Origin: Bacteroides sp.
GTDB taxonomy: Bacteria; Bacteroidota; Bacteroidia; Bacteroidales; Bacteroidaceae
NCBI GenBank assembly: GCA_019412865.1
Contig: DXOJ01000529.1
Location: 1-5,945 of the forward strand
Reading direction: 5' to 3'
Length of the DNA: 5,945 nt
In this document: one piece after another, positions 1-5,945 of the stretch
Layout of the letters: each line of letters opens with the position of its first letter
Numbering within the stretch: position 1 is the first letter of the stretch
The notes under the pieces: model-generated
Databases searched by the model: none
Told to the model about the DNA's origin: nothing
What the model saw: the letters and a program-made list of their open reading frames with translations, nothing else
Made by a program: the position numbers and the translations under genes

Positions 1-287
1 GAGAAATCATAGCCGGGCTCTCCGCTTTGTTGCAACAATGTTAGTCCGGGAAGCTGTCCTTGCAGACTATTTCCCAAGCTTGCGGAAGTAGTTTTCAGCA
101 AATCTTCCCCACGTATGGAAGAAATGGCACTTGTTCGCCTCCATTCCGGTTGTTGCCCATAGGCGACTTCTACAAGTGCAGAGTCGGCTATGTGTTGAGC
201 AAACAAAACGGGAGCATAAAAAGTGAGAATAGTAGTCAAAAGTATAGCATAACGCTTCCCTTTGTATATACTGTTTATTATTGTCAT
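1..287 (-). CDS. Second SusC-like TonB-dependent outer-membrane receptor, N-terminal part only (runs off left edge)
   Basis: The frame is open from the ATG at 287-285 to the window edge, giving 95 residues of an incomplete protein. Residues 1-13 form a basic n-region (KGKRY), followed by a hydrophobic stretch (AILLTTILTF) and a likely signal-peptidase site near VLFA-QH (residues 27-32). The mature protein goes almost at once into a SusC-type TonB box/plug start: LVEVAYGQQ (38-46), TSAISSIRGEDL (52-63) and LQGQLPGL (75-82), then QQSGEPG. These line up by eye with VVVVGYGKQ, ASIASISRKEL, LVGRMPGL and QRSGAPG of the complete SusC in this window. There is no room for an STN or carboxypeptidase-D-like domain, so this is a short-form SusC. 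It begins 29 bp after the susD stop with no terminator between, so it is probably co-transcribed. An in-frame ATG at 314-312 would add nine residues and start 2 bp after the susD stop. I prefer 287 because of the A-rich leader and more compact signal peptide, but the choice is uncertain. Plug and SusC family: seen. Transport role: from the family. Confidence 0.85.
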   Translation of the reverse strand, partial: MTIINSIYKGKRYAILLTTILTFYAPVLFAQHIADSALVEVAYGQQPEWRRTSAISSIRGEDLLKTTSASLGNSLQGQLPGLTLLQQSGEPGYDF

Positions 288-316
288 ACCTTTTATTTTT
301 AGTTGATTGAACATAT

Positions 317-2074
317 TTACCATCCCGGATTCTGAAGCATATACCCTTTATCTATTTCGGTCTGCTTGATAGGATGTAAATAAGAACGGTCACTCCATAA
401 TCTGTTTTCAAAGACATAAGGTTTGTAATGTACTTTACCCGGTGCTCCTGTAACAGCGGAGAGCTGCAATCCATACATGGCACCTTTCATAACACCTTCA
501 TCATCGGCTATCAGCCAACGTCTTATATCCCAGAAACGATGATCTTCATAAGCCAGTTCCACGGCTCGTTCTCTTCGCAGTTTCTCCCTGAACTGCTCTT
601 TATTCAAAGTGGAAGGAAAGCCCGGCATTCCGGAGCGTTCACGAACTTTCAGGACTGCATCGAATGCTTCTTTCGGGGGAGTTTCATAATATTCATTCAA
701 AGCTTCTGCATAATTCAGATAGAGTTCGGCTACCCGGAAGACAATCCAGTCCATATTAGTGGAGTTGCGCGGAGCCGTTGCTCTTAGTACGCGAGGTACC
801 CATTTGCGAACCAGGTGTTTCGTTTTATCATTGGCTACATTGTGAGCTCCACCGGGCAGAAAATTAAGAATTCCAATCTCTGTATTCCAGTTAGCTCCAT
901 GTGCTGCAATGGTTTGCGCAAAACGAGGGTCCAGTTCGTCGTACTTTTCAAGCAGATCATCGCCACCATCCATATTCCATGTTTGTTGGTTCCCGTCTTT
1001 TTTCTCATAGAAACGCACGAAATTGAAGGTTGTAAAAAGACCGCCGTCGCTCCAACTACTTCCCGCCCATGCCGGTATATTGCTTGTTATGGGATGACTG
1101 CTTGTTGTGAAATTCCGATATTTTTTGTTGGCCAGAATTATTTCTTTGTTATCGGGAGCAGTCCACACATGTTCGTAATTTGTTTCAGGTGTTCCCTCAT
1201 CGTACAAGTCATAATAGCCAGAAGATTCAACAGCGGTAATGGCTGCCTTGGCTGCTTTAGCAGCTTCATTCCAGCGTTCTTTACTATAGTTTCCATATCC
1301 TATCAGGTCATTATTTCCACTTAAAGGAAGGTACGGATCGTCGGTATTGAACAAAGGACTCGCCGCATACAGGAGTACTCTGGATTTGAGGGCTAAGGCG
1401 GCTATCCTGTTTGCCCGTCCTACCAATATCGAATTCGTATAATAATCCGGTAATATGGAGGCAGCCCGGTCACAATCGACAAGAATGGAGTCTACACAAT
1501 CGGAAAATGTATTACGGGGTAGTTTACCATCTTCCGACGGATTTATTCTACGGTGTATTATAGGCAGTCCACCATATCTATATACTCCTTCCCAGAAGAC
1601 CAAAGCCCGCATAAAATAGGCTTCGCCTCTGGAACGTGTCTTAAAATCAACGTCTCCCGGATCATCGGGCACTTCGTCAATACGTTCAAGCACGATATTG
1701 CATTTTCGTAATGTCTGCCAACGGGTGTTGTGACGGGGGTCTTCATCCCAGTCTATGCTGCTGTTGTTATGATTGTCCACGTTCCACGAGGCATTGCCCT
1801 TCCCCCAGTTTGCACCTTGTTCGGCTTCATCACACGCTCCTGCCAGGGTTGAGGTTGCACACAATTTACGGTCGATCCCGCTACTTCCCATCGAGAACCC
1901 CAGCGGCATACCTTCTGCATAGATGCCTGTTATGTATTGTTCTGTCAAAGTCCTGTCGGCAAAGACACCGTCTTCATCCAAATCGACAGAGGGCGGAGCT
2001 TCCAGATAGTCACTACACGAAAACATCAATACAGACGACAGAAGTATTGCACATATATATGTTATTCTTTTCAT
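317..2074 (-). CDS. SusD/RagB-family surface glycan-binding lipoprotein
   Basis: This 585-residue protein is full length for the family. SusD proteins are outer-membrane surface lipoproteins that cap a SusC transporter and bind glycans for import. The start is a short basic n-region and hydrophobic core, then a lipobox ending in Cys20 (VLMFSC). SDYLE follows, with acidic residues just after the cysteine as in Bacteroidetes surface-export signals. The N-terminal SusD domain shows WQTLRKCNIVLERI (119-132) and the hallmark RGEAYFMRALVFWEGVYRYG (149-168) with GGLPII. The C-terminal RagB/SusD domain has RVAELYLNYAEALNE (447-461), RERAVELAYEDHRFWDIRRW (501-520) and the terminal YLHP...QNPGW (565-585). 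The ATG at 2074-2072 leaves 5 bp after the susC stop. An in-frame TTG at 2083 would overlap susC and push the n-region outward, so it is less likely. The tight spacing suggests translational coupling to susC. The substrate cannot be told from sequence alone; ligand-binding aromatics are not identifiable without a structure or close homologue. Confidence 0.96.
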   Translation of the reverse strand: MKRITYICAILLSSVLMFSCSDYLEAPPSVDLDEDGVFADRTLTEQYITGIYAEGMPLGFSMGSSGIDRKLCATSTLAGACDEAEQGANWGKGNASWNVDNHNNSSIDWDEDPRHNTRWQTLRKCNIVLERIDEVPDDPGDVDFKTRSRGEAYFMRALVFWEGVYRYGGLPIIHRRINPSEDGKLPRNTFSDCVDSILVDCDRAASILPDYYTNSILVGRANRIAALALKSRVLLYAASPLFNTDDPYLPLSGNNDLIGYGNYSKERWNEAAKAAKAAITAVESSGYYDLYDEGTPETNYEHVWTAPDNKEIILANKKYRNFTTSSHPITSNIPAWAGSSWSDGGLFTTFNFVRFYEKKDGNQQTWNMDGGDDLLEKYDELDPRFAQTIAAHGANWNTEIGILNFLPGGAHNVANDKTKHLVRKWVPRVLRATAPRNSTNMDWIVFRVAELYLNYAEALNEYYETPPKEAFDAVLKVRERSGMPGFPSTLNKEQFREKLRRERAVELAYEDHRFWDIRRWLIADDEGVMKGAMYGLQLSAVTGAPGKVHYKPYVFENRLWSDRSYLHPIKQTEIDKGYMLQNPGW

Positions 2075-2079
2075 GATTA

Positions 2080-5000
2080 TCAAAAATTTATATTAAGACC
2101 AATATTATATACTTTCTGCAACGGATATGTATTGATTTCAACATTTCCACTTCTCGAAGGTGCTTCCGGGTCCAGATCTACCACATCTGTCCACGTGAAT
2201 AAATTGGAACCGTTGAAATATAATCTTACACTATTCAGGTTAAGCCGTTTGACAAAACCTCCGGTAAATGTATATCCTACTTCGAGGTTTTTCAATCGCA
2301 AATAACTGGCATCCCGTATCCAAAGAGTAGAAGGACGATAGTTGTGATCGGTTTCTCCGTTGGGATTCAGAGACAAACGGGGAAAGGTGATCTTTTCTCC
2401 TGCCTCATACCGTTCCTGTGTCCAACGTTCTTTTATCAGAGATTTCGCACTCTCTTCTCCTTTCGCGAAAGGCCACATCGACCGTCCGAAATATTTAATG
2501 GATACATTGTCGGCTCCCTGAAATAAGATGGAGAAATCAAATCCTTTATATTGCGCTCCGAATGAGAAACCGTAAATAATCTCCGGTACGGGGGTGTATC
2601 CTATCGGAACCATGTCGTAATCATCAATCACTCCATCCTGATTGACGTCTACATACTTGACGTCTCCCGGTTGCAACTGATTCCCGCTCCATGAACTTTT
2701 AGGACGGTCTAATGCATTGATTTCTTCCCACGAGTTATAGTATCCGTCAAAGATCAGTCCGAAAAACTGATTCTTTCTTCTTCCGGTAGTCATCTGATAA
2801 TCATATCTCTTCTGCACTTCATCCATGTAGATGATTTCATTCCTCGCAAATGAATAATTGAAGCGTGCCCAATAATGGAAATCTTGTATATGATGTCTAA
2901 AATTAAGGTCCATTTCCCAACCGCGATTTTCCATTTCTCCAAAATTATATGCAGGAAGATTAGCACCTATAATCATGGGGGATGTTGATCTGTTGGCTAA
3001 TATGTTATTTCGTTTTTCTTTGAATATATCAAATGAAGCAGTCAGACAATTATTGAACAGATTAATATCTACACCGACATTCATCTTTTTCGCCTTTTCC
3101 CAAGTCAAATCAGGATTACCGATTTTATTTTCAACAATCATCAGTGAAGTATACGGATTGGAAGCCAAACCGAAATTATACTTGTTCACACCCGAATCGC
3201 TCGCTGCTCCATAAGAAGACGGCAGATACAAAAATCGATCACCACCTATCTGATCGTTTCCTACCTCTCCGTAGGACCCTCTCACCTTTAGATATTTAAC
3301 GATATTGTTTTTCGGAAAAAACTTTTCTTCACTGATGACCCAACCTAATGAAACAGCAGGAAAAAATCCGAACCGTTTGCCTTTGGCAAAATTCTCGGTT
3401 CCGTTGTATCCCATATTGAATTCTGCCAAATAACGGGAGGCATATTCATAGGTCAATCGTCCTACCAATCCCTGATAAGCATTAGGTACATAATATTGAA
3501 GGGAGGGGGAATAGTATTTACTCTGATTATACAGAATAAGTGCTGTCGTTTTATGAAGCCCGAAAGTTCTATTATAATCAATTCCAAACTCCATATATAC
3601 TTTCCGGTTCTTATCCCATCCGGTACTTACAGACCAGATACTCTCTTCTGATTGGGGGATCAGATAGATGTAATCCGGATCTTCCGCATCACGGCGCGCA
3701 AGATAATAAGGAAAGGTTTTCGAATATTTCTTACGGCTGTAATAATAGCTATCATACGCGATACTCCCGTGTACGGACAAACCTTTGGTCAGCAAAGATG
3801 ATAAATCATAATTCAGACGTAATGTTGTATTGATGTTATTTCTATTATCTTTCTGATAACCGTTGCTTAATAAGGTTTGCCAGGGATTGACGCTTCCCAA
3901 TCCATCCTGTATGCGGACAATTTTATTGTCCACCAATCCCGGAGAGCTCAAGGGATTGGCAAAAGAAATAGCTTGCCAGATTCCACTGTTACCGGAGCCC
4001 GGAGTAATCACTCTGCCTATCTGGGCGGCCATTTGAACAGTTGCCGAAAAGTCCCGCGTTATCTGAAAATCGAAATTAGTTCTGAAGTTATAACGGGTGT
4101 TACGGGGATTTACATCATGATCCGAATCTATCTTGGTATGTTTATAGATACCGGTCTGATCGAAATAACTTCCCGATATAAAGTATTTCACACGTTCTGT
4201 ACCACCCGAAAGGTTGATGTTATGTTGAGTGCGGGTAGAAAACTTTCTAAGAAAATCGTCTATCCAGTTAGTGTTCGGATGCAAAATCGGATCAAAGCCA
4301 TTTCTGTACAATTCAATATCTTTATCCGTGAATTTCGGTTGGTAGGTAGAACCCGAAACCCGGGAGTCATTTTCTAAAGCTTCATTGTATAAAGTTGCAT
4401 AATCCGCACTATTCAGATAACTGGGGAGCTGGGTAGATTGCTGCAAAGCAAAATTACCCGAATAGCTCAACCGGGGACGCCCTCTTTCCCCTTTACGGGT
4501 AGTAATTAATACTACGCCGTTAGCTCCCTTTACTCCATAGATCGCTGTTGCCGAAGCATCTTTAAGTATATTCAATGATTCAACTTCATTCGGATCTATG
4601 CCGTCAAAATTAGTTCGTTCGATGCCATCGATCATTATTAAAGGAGCCGTGTTGTCTGTAAATGTACTGACACCTCTGATTAACAGACTGGAAGCGTCTT
4701 CGCCGGGAGCACCACTTCTTTGAAAAGCAATCAATCCCGGCATTCGTCCTACCAGCATGTTACTAATATTGGATTGTTGTGTCTGTACCAGTTCTTTCCT
4801 CGAAATAGAAGCGATAGATGCTGTCACACTTTCTTTCTTCTGCTTTCCGTAGCCGACAACAACGACTTCCTCCAGACTTTGCTCGGCTTCTTTTATTTCA
4901 ATAGAAAGCACTTTATTGTCTTTTACAGGTACTGTCGTCGTGACATAACCGATATAACTGATTTCCAAAACTGCATTCGGATTTACAGATAAGGCAAAGC

Positions 5001-5505
5001 GCCCGTTTATATCGGAAATTATGCCGTTAAATGTACCGACTTCCTTGATATTGGCACCGATAATCGGTTCTCCTTTTGTATCGGTAATAGTACCGGTTAT
5101 TCTCCGAGGCTCCTGTGGCTGTGAAGAAAGATTCTTTTTCACTGCCGTTTTTCTCTTTACAACAATCTGTTTTCCATTTATTTCATATACCAGATTTGTC
5201 TTTTCAAACAAGGCTGACAATTTTTCTGTGATTGTCTTCTTCCTGGATAGATCTACACTGACAACTTGATTTAAACTAGGTCGGATATCTTTCGAATAGA
5301 TGAAAACGTAGCCTGTTTCTTTCTCTATATCTTTAAAATATTCCAGTAGAGTCCCTTTCTTTATATCATAGAGTTCGCTCGTTCCATTTCCATTAGCGAG
5401 AGTTACATTCGCTATAAATAGAAAAATAACAAAAAATTTCACAAACAGATATGATTTACAAAGAAAATATGCCCTATTTGCATGATTGTAATAGGAATTT
5501 TCCAT
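2080..5505 (-). CDS. SusC/RagA-family TonB-dependent transporter with N-terminal STN signalling domain
   Basis: This is a complete 1141-residue outer-membrane transporter. SusC proteins are 22-strand barrels that import glycans with their SusD lid, energised by TonB-ExbBD. Domains in order: signal peptide with an unusually long n-region and a hydrophobic core at about 21-37 (FVKFFVIFLFIANVTLA); STN/secretin short domain at about 45-119 (LYDIKKGTLLEYFKDIEKET, ending GKQIVVKRK); carboxypeptidase-D-like beta-sandwich at about 135-205 (ITGTITDTKGEPIIGANI, ISYIGY); TonB box SLEEVVVVGYGKQ at about 210-222; plug at about 225-340 (LIRGVST, PLIMIDGIER, NILKDASATAIYGVKGANG); then the beta-barrel to the terminal YNIGLNINF, which ends in an aromatic residue as expected for barrel insertion. 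An EF-hand-like DVNQDGVIDDYD is at 953-964. The ATG at 5505-5503 is chosen. An in-frame TTG at 5520 would only add MIRKN, and no other Met precedes the signal peptide. The STN domain implies signalling to a FecR-type anti-sigma factor, of which only a fragment lies just upstream. Family: certain. Substrate: unknown. Confidence 0.97.
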   Translation of the reverse strand: MENSYYNHANRAYFLCKSYLFVKFFVIFLFIANVTLANGNGTSELYDIKKGTLLEYFKDIEKETGYVFIYSKDIRPSLNQVVSVDLSRKKTITEKLSALFEKTNLVYEINGKQIVVKRKTAVKKNLSSQPQEPRRITGTITDTKGEPIIGANIKEVGTFNGIISDINGRFALSVNPNAVLEISYIGYVTTTVPVKDNKVLSIEIKEAEQSLEEVVVVGYGKQKKESVTASIASISRKELVQTQQSNISNMLVGRMPGLIAFQRSGAPGEDASSLLIRGVSTFTDNTAPLIMIDGIERTNFDGIDPNEVESLNILKDASATAIYGVKGANGVVLITTRKGERGRPRLSYSGNFALQQSTQLPSYLNSADYATLYNEALENDSRVSGSTYQPKFTDKDIELYRNGFDPILHPNTNWIDDFLRKFSTRTQHNINLSGGTERVKYFISGSYFDQTGIYKHTKIDSDHDVNPRNTRYNFRTNFDFQITRDFSATVQMAAQIGRVITPGSGNSGIWQAISFANPLSSPGLVDNKIVRIQDGLGSVNPWQTLLSNGYQKDNRNNINTTLRLNYDLSSLLTKGLSVHGSIAYDSYYYSRKKYSKTFPYYLARRDAEDPDYIYLIPQSEESIWSVSTGWDKNRKVYMEFGIDYNRTFGLHKTTALILYNQSKYYSPSLQYYVPNAYQGLVGRLTYEYASRYLAEFNMGYNGTENFAKGKRFGFFPAVSLGWVISEEKFFPKNNIVKYLKVRGSYGEVGNDQIGGDRFLYLPSSYGAASDSGVNKYNFGLASNPYTSLMIVENKIGNPDLTWEKAKKMNVGVDINLFNNCLTASFDIFKEKRNNILANRSTSPMIIGANLPAYNFGEMENRGWEMDLNFRHHIQDFHYWARFNYSFARNEIIYMDEVQKRYDYQMTTGRRKNQFFGLIFDGYYNSWEEINALDRPKSSWSGNQLQPGDVKYVDVNQDGVIDDYDMVPIGYTPVPEIIYGFSFGAQYKGFDFSILFQGADNVSIKYFGRSMWPFAKGEESAKSLIKERWTQERYEAGEKITFPRLSLNPNGETDHNYRPSTLWIRDASYLRLKNLEVGYTFTGGFVKRLNLNSVRLYFNGSNLFTWTDVVDLDPEAPSRSGNVEINTYPLQKVYNIGLNINF

Positions 5506-5512
5506 ATTTTTG
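5505..5512 (+). promoter_or_regulatory. Bacteroides-type -7 box (TATTTTTG) driving a putative antisense RNA
   Basis: TATTTTTG is an exact match to the Bacteroides primary-sigma -7 consensus TAnnTTTG. The -33 element is weak. A TTTG lies at 5477-5480 but with a 24-bp spacer, and an ATTG at 5485-5488 has a 16-bp spacer, where 19-21 is usual. The box touches the complement of the susC start codon and any -33 contacts fall within the first susC codons. The expected start site is roughly 5517-5521. Support comes mainly from the terminator placed at a sensible distance downstream. Confidence 0.55.
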
Positions 5513-5517
5513 CGTAT

Positions 5518-5601
5518 CAATTTTTAGGTTTTTCATAAGTAATTGAAAAATTTAAATCTCACGGGTTCGGAAGAGTTGCCTCTCTTCCGAACTTCTTTTT
5601 T
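5518..5601 (+). ncRNA. Putative DonS-like cis-antisense sRNA opposing the susC leader
   Basis: A plus-strand -7 box at 5505-5512 and a strong plus-strand intrinsic terminator at 5565-5601 bracket a predicted transcript of about 80-85 nt. The start (about 5518) is inferred from the promoter and may be off by a few bases. The RNA would be fully complementary to the susC 5' untranslated region, from about 13 to about 96 nt upstream of the ATG. It contains an AU-rich 5' half, in which AATTTTT (5519-5525) could pair weakly with AAAAATT (5546-5552), and the terminator hairpin at its 3' end. The setting matches DonS of Bacteroides fragilis: a short antisense RNA of similar size, next to a susC preceded by an anti-sigma gene, that represses an N-glycan PUL. 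DonS-like RNAs are known at other PULs. Likely role (inference): lowering susC-susD expression by antisense pairing or transcriptional interference. Expression is not demonstrated. The plus-strand open frame through this segment shows no protein-like features. Confidence 0.62.
5565..5601 (+). terminator. Intrinsic terminator of the putative antisense sRNA
   Basis: GTTCGGAAGAG (5565-5575) and CTCTTCCGAAC (5582-5592) form a perfect 11-bp stem around the 6-nt loop TTGCCT. TTCTTTTTT (5593-5601, eight of nine T) follows at once on the plus strand. On the minus strand the stem is followed by CCGTGAG, so the terminator is oriented plus. No plus-strand protein gene ends here, which argues that it serves a short noncoding transcript. 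Confidence 0.8.
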
Positions 5602-5653
5602 ACAAAGGCTTCATTTCTGTGGTTTATTCATAGGCATTAAATTTTTAGGGTTA

Positions 5654-5902
5654 TTACTCGATTTTTATACTTCCCGCTTCAATTGTACACTGGACATCGT
5701 ACAGCAACGAGAAGGTTTTCATGACTTGTTCTATATCATCAAATAAGATAAGTTTTCCCATTGTACACTTTTGCGCAACTTCCGGCGTACATGTGATAGA
5801 TACATTATAGTAGCGACTTAGCCGTTGGATAATATCTTTCATTGTCTCACCCCGGAACTGAAGTACGCCATCTTTCCATGAAATATAATCGTAAGTAGTT
5901 AT
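5654..5902 (-). pseudogene. FecR-type anti-sigma factor, C-terminal domain remnant (5'-truncated)
   Basis: The 82 codons after an in-frame TGA (5903-5905) encode the FecR C-terminal (DUF4974-like) domain: TYDYISWKDGVLQFRGET, then IIQRLSRYYNVSIT, GKLILFDDIEQVMKTF, and the end AGSIKIE with TAA at 5654-5656. Full FecR-type anti-sigma factors of this group are roughly 300 residues or more, with an N-terminal sigma-binding part, one membrane helix and a periplasmic FecR domain; all of these are missing. Two in-frame stops (5903-5905 and 5909-5911) precede the homology, and the other two minus-strand frames upstream show no FecR-like sequence, so a simple frameshift does not explain the loss. The first in-frame ATG (5842-5840) would give only 62 residues with no signal peptide. 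In intact systems this domain contacts the STN domain of the partner SusC, and the STN-bearing susC is indeed the next gene, 148 bp downstream. I read it as a deletion or rearrangement remnant. Translation as a small free domain is possible but unsupported. Confidence 0.8.
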
Positions 5903-5911
5903 TCATAATTA

Positions 5912-5942
5912 TTTCACATATGTCGAAATTGCATTATCTTTG
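5912..5942 (+). promoter_or_regulatory. Bacteroides-type promoter pointing out of the right edge
   Basis: TATCTTTG (5935-5942) matches the -7 consensus TAnnTTTG exactly. TTTC at 5912-5915 is three of four against the -33 TTTG, with a 19-bp spacer, which is in the normal range. The start site would be at or just beyond 5945, so the gene it drives is outside the window and divergent from the FecR remnant. It also shows that the sequence immediately upstream of the remnant is regulatory DNA of another gene, not the missing fecR body. Confidence 0.6.
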
Positions 5943-5945
5943 TCT

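Larger units (their letters stand above)
5506..5653 (-). promoter_or_regulatory. Leader/intergenic region of the susC-susD operon
   Basis: These 148 bp separate the stop of the FecR remnant from the susC ATG. The susC-proximal part is A-rich in the sense direction (ACCTAAAAATTGATACGC then AAAA before ATG), with no clear Shine-Dalgarno sequence, as is usual in Bacteroides. The sense transcript would carry the same perfect 11-bp hairpin that acts as terminator on the opposite strand. In the sense direction that hairpin is followed by CCGTGAG, not a U-tract, so it should not terminate the operon. I find no TAnnTTTG housekeeping -7 box in the sense direction here. The nearest match is AGCCTTTG (complement of 5604-5611), which lacks the TA. 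The operon promoter may therefore depend on an ECF sigma factor or lie further upstream; this is inference. Confidence 0.5.

Noticed and set aside
60..302. Plus-strand open frame of 80 codons at the left edge
   Set aside because: The minus strand here encodes a clear signal peptide and TonB plug start in line with SusC proteins, so the plus frame is a shadow.
815..1324. Plus-strand open frame of 169 codons antisense to susD
   Set aside because: The minus strand has unmistakable SusD sequence across this stretch. The plus frame is cysteine- and isoleucine-rich with no recognisable motif, as expected for a shadow frame.
3877..4377. Plus-strand open frame of 166 codons antisense to susC
   Set aside because: It is fully inside a well-conserved SusC barrel region on the other strand, with no start-site signals and no motif.
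5506..5520. Upstream TTG start for susC, adding five residues
   Set aside because: The ATG at 5505 is a normal start and the extra MIRKN adds nothing recognisable. The TTG also lies in the stretch complementary to the start of the putative sRNA.
5565..5592. Hairpin as a terminator of the minus-strand operon between the FecR remnant and susC
   Set aside because: In the minus direction the stem is followed by CCGTGAG, with only a scattered AT-rich stretch later, not a U-tract. The T-tract is on the plus-strand side.
5543..5746. Plus-strand open frame of 67 codons from a TTG, crossing the hairpin
   Set aside because: It is antisense to the FecR remnant and the susC leader, starts at TTG without a ribosome site, runs through the terminator hairpin, and shows no domain-like sequence. 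A noncoding RNA explains the region better.
1..5945. CRISPR array, tRNA or rRNA genes, insertion sequence ends
   Set aside because: I saw no spaced direct repeats, cloverleaf-like segment, ribosomal RNA sequence, transposase motif or paired terminal inverted repeats.

Overview
The window looks like a chromosomal segment of a Bacteroidales gut bacterium, most likely Bacteroides or a close relative. The evidence is a SusC/SusD pair, a FecR-type anti-sigma C-terminal domain, a Bacteroidetes-style lipoprotein signal, and Bacteroides-type -7 boxes (TAnnTTTG). It is part of a polysaccharide/glycan utilization locus (PUL). All recognisable protein genes are on the minus strand, so they are transcribed from high to low coordinates.

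Layout in the direction of transcription: at the right edge (5906-5945) a plus-strand promoter-like sequence points out of the window. Next comes a 5'-truncated FecR remnant (5654-5902), holding only the C-terminal domain, with two in-frame stops just upstream. A 148-bp intergenic leader follows (5506-5653). Then come a complete SusC-family TonB-dependent transporter with an N-terminal STN signalling domain (2080-5505) and a complete SusD-family surface glycan-binding lipoprotein (317-2074). Last is the N-terminus of a second, shorter SusC-like receptor with neither STN nor carboxypeptidase-D-like domain (1-287), which runs off the left edge. Gaps of 5 bp (susC-susD) and about 29 bp (susD-second susC) suggest one operon.

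The most interesting element is in the leader of the first susC. On the opposite (plus) strand there is an exact TAnnTTTG box at 5505-5512. About 50 bp further on is a perfect 11-bp hairpin followed by a T-tract (5565-5601), which only works as an intrinsic terminator in the plus direction. Together they define a predicted RNA of about 80-85 nt, antisense to the susC 5' untranslated region and beginning close to its start codon. This is the size and architecture of the DonS class of cis-antisense sRNAs that repress PULs in Bacteroides fragilis.

How the parts would work together: SusD and SusC form the outer-membrane glycan capture and import complex. The SusC STN domain would normally contact a FecR-type anti-sigma factor to release an ECF sigma factor and induce the operon. 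Here the adjacent FecR is reduced to its C-terminal domain, so the usual local trans-envelope switch appears broken or rewired, while the antisense RNA brake appears intact. No glycoside hydrolase is in the window, so the substrate cannot be named.
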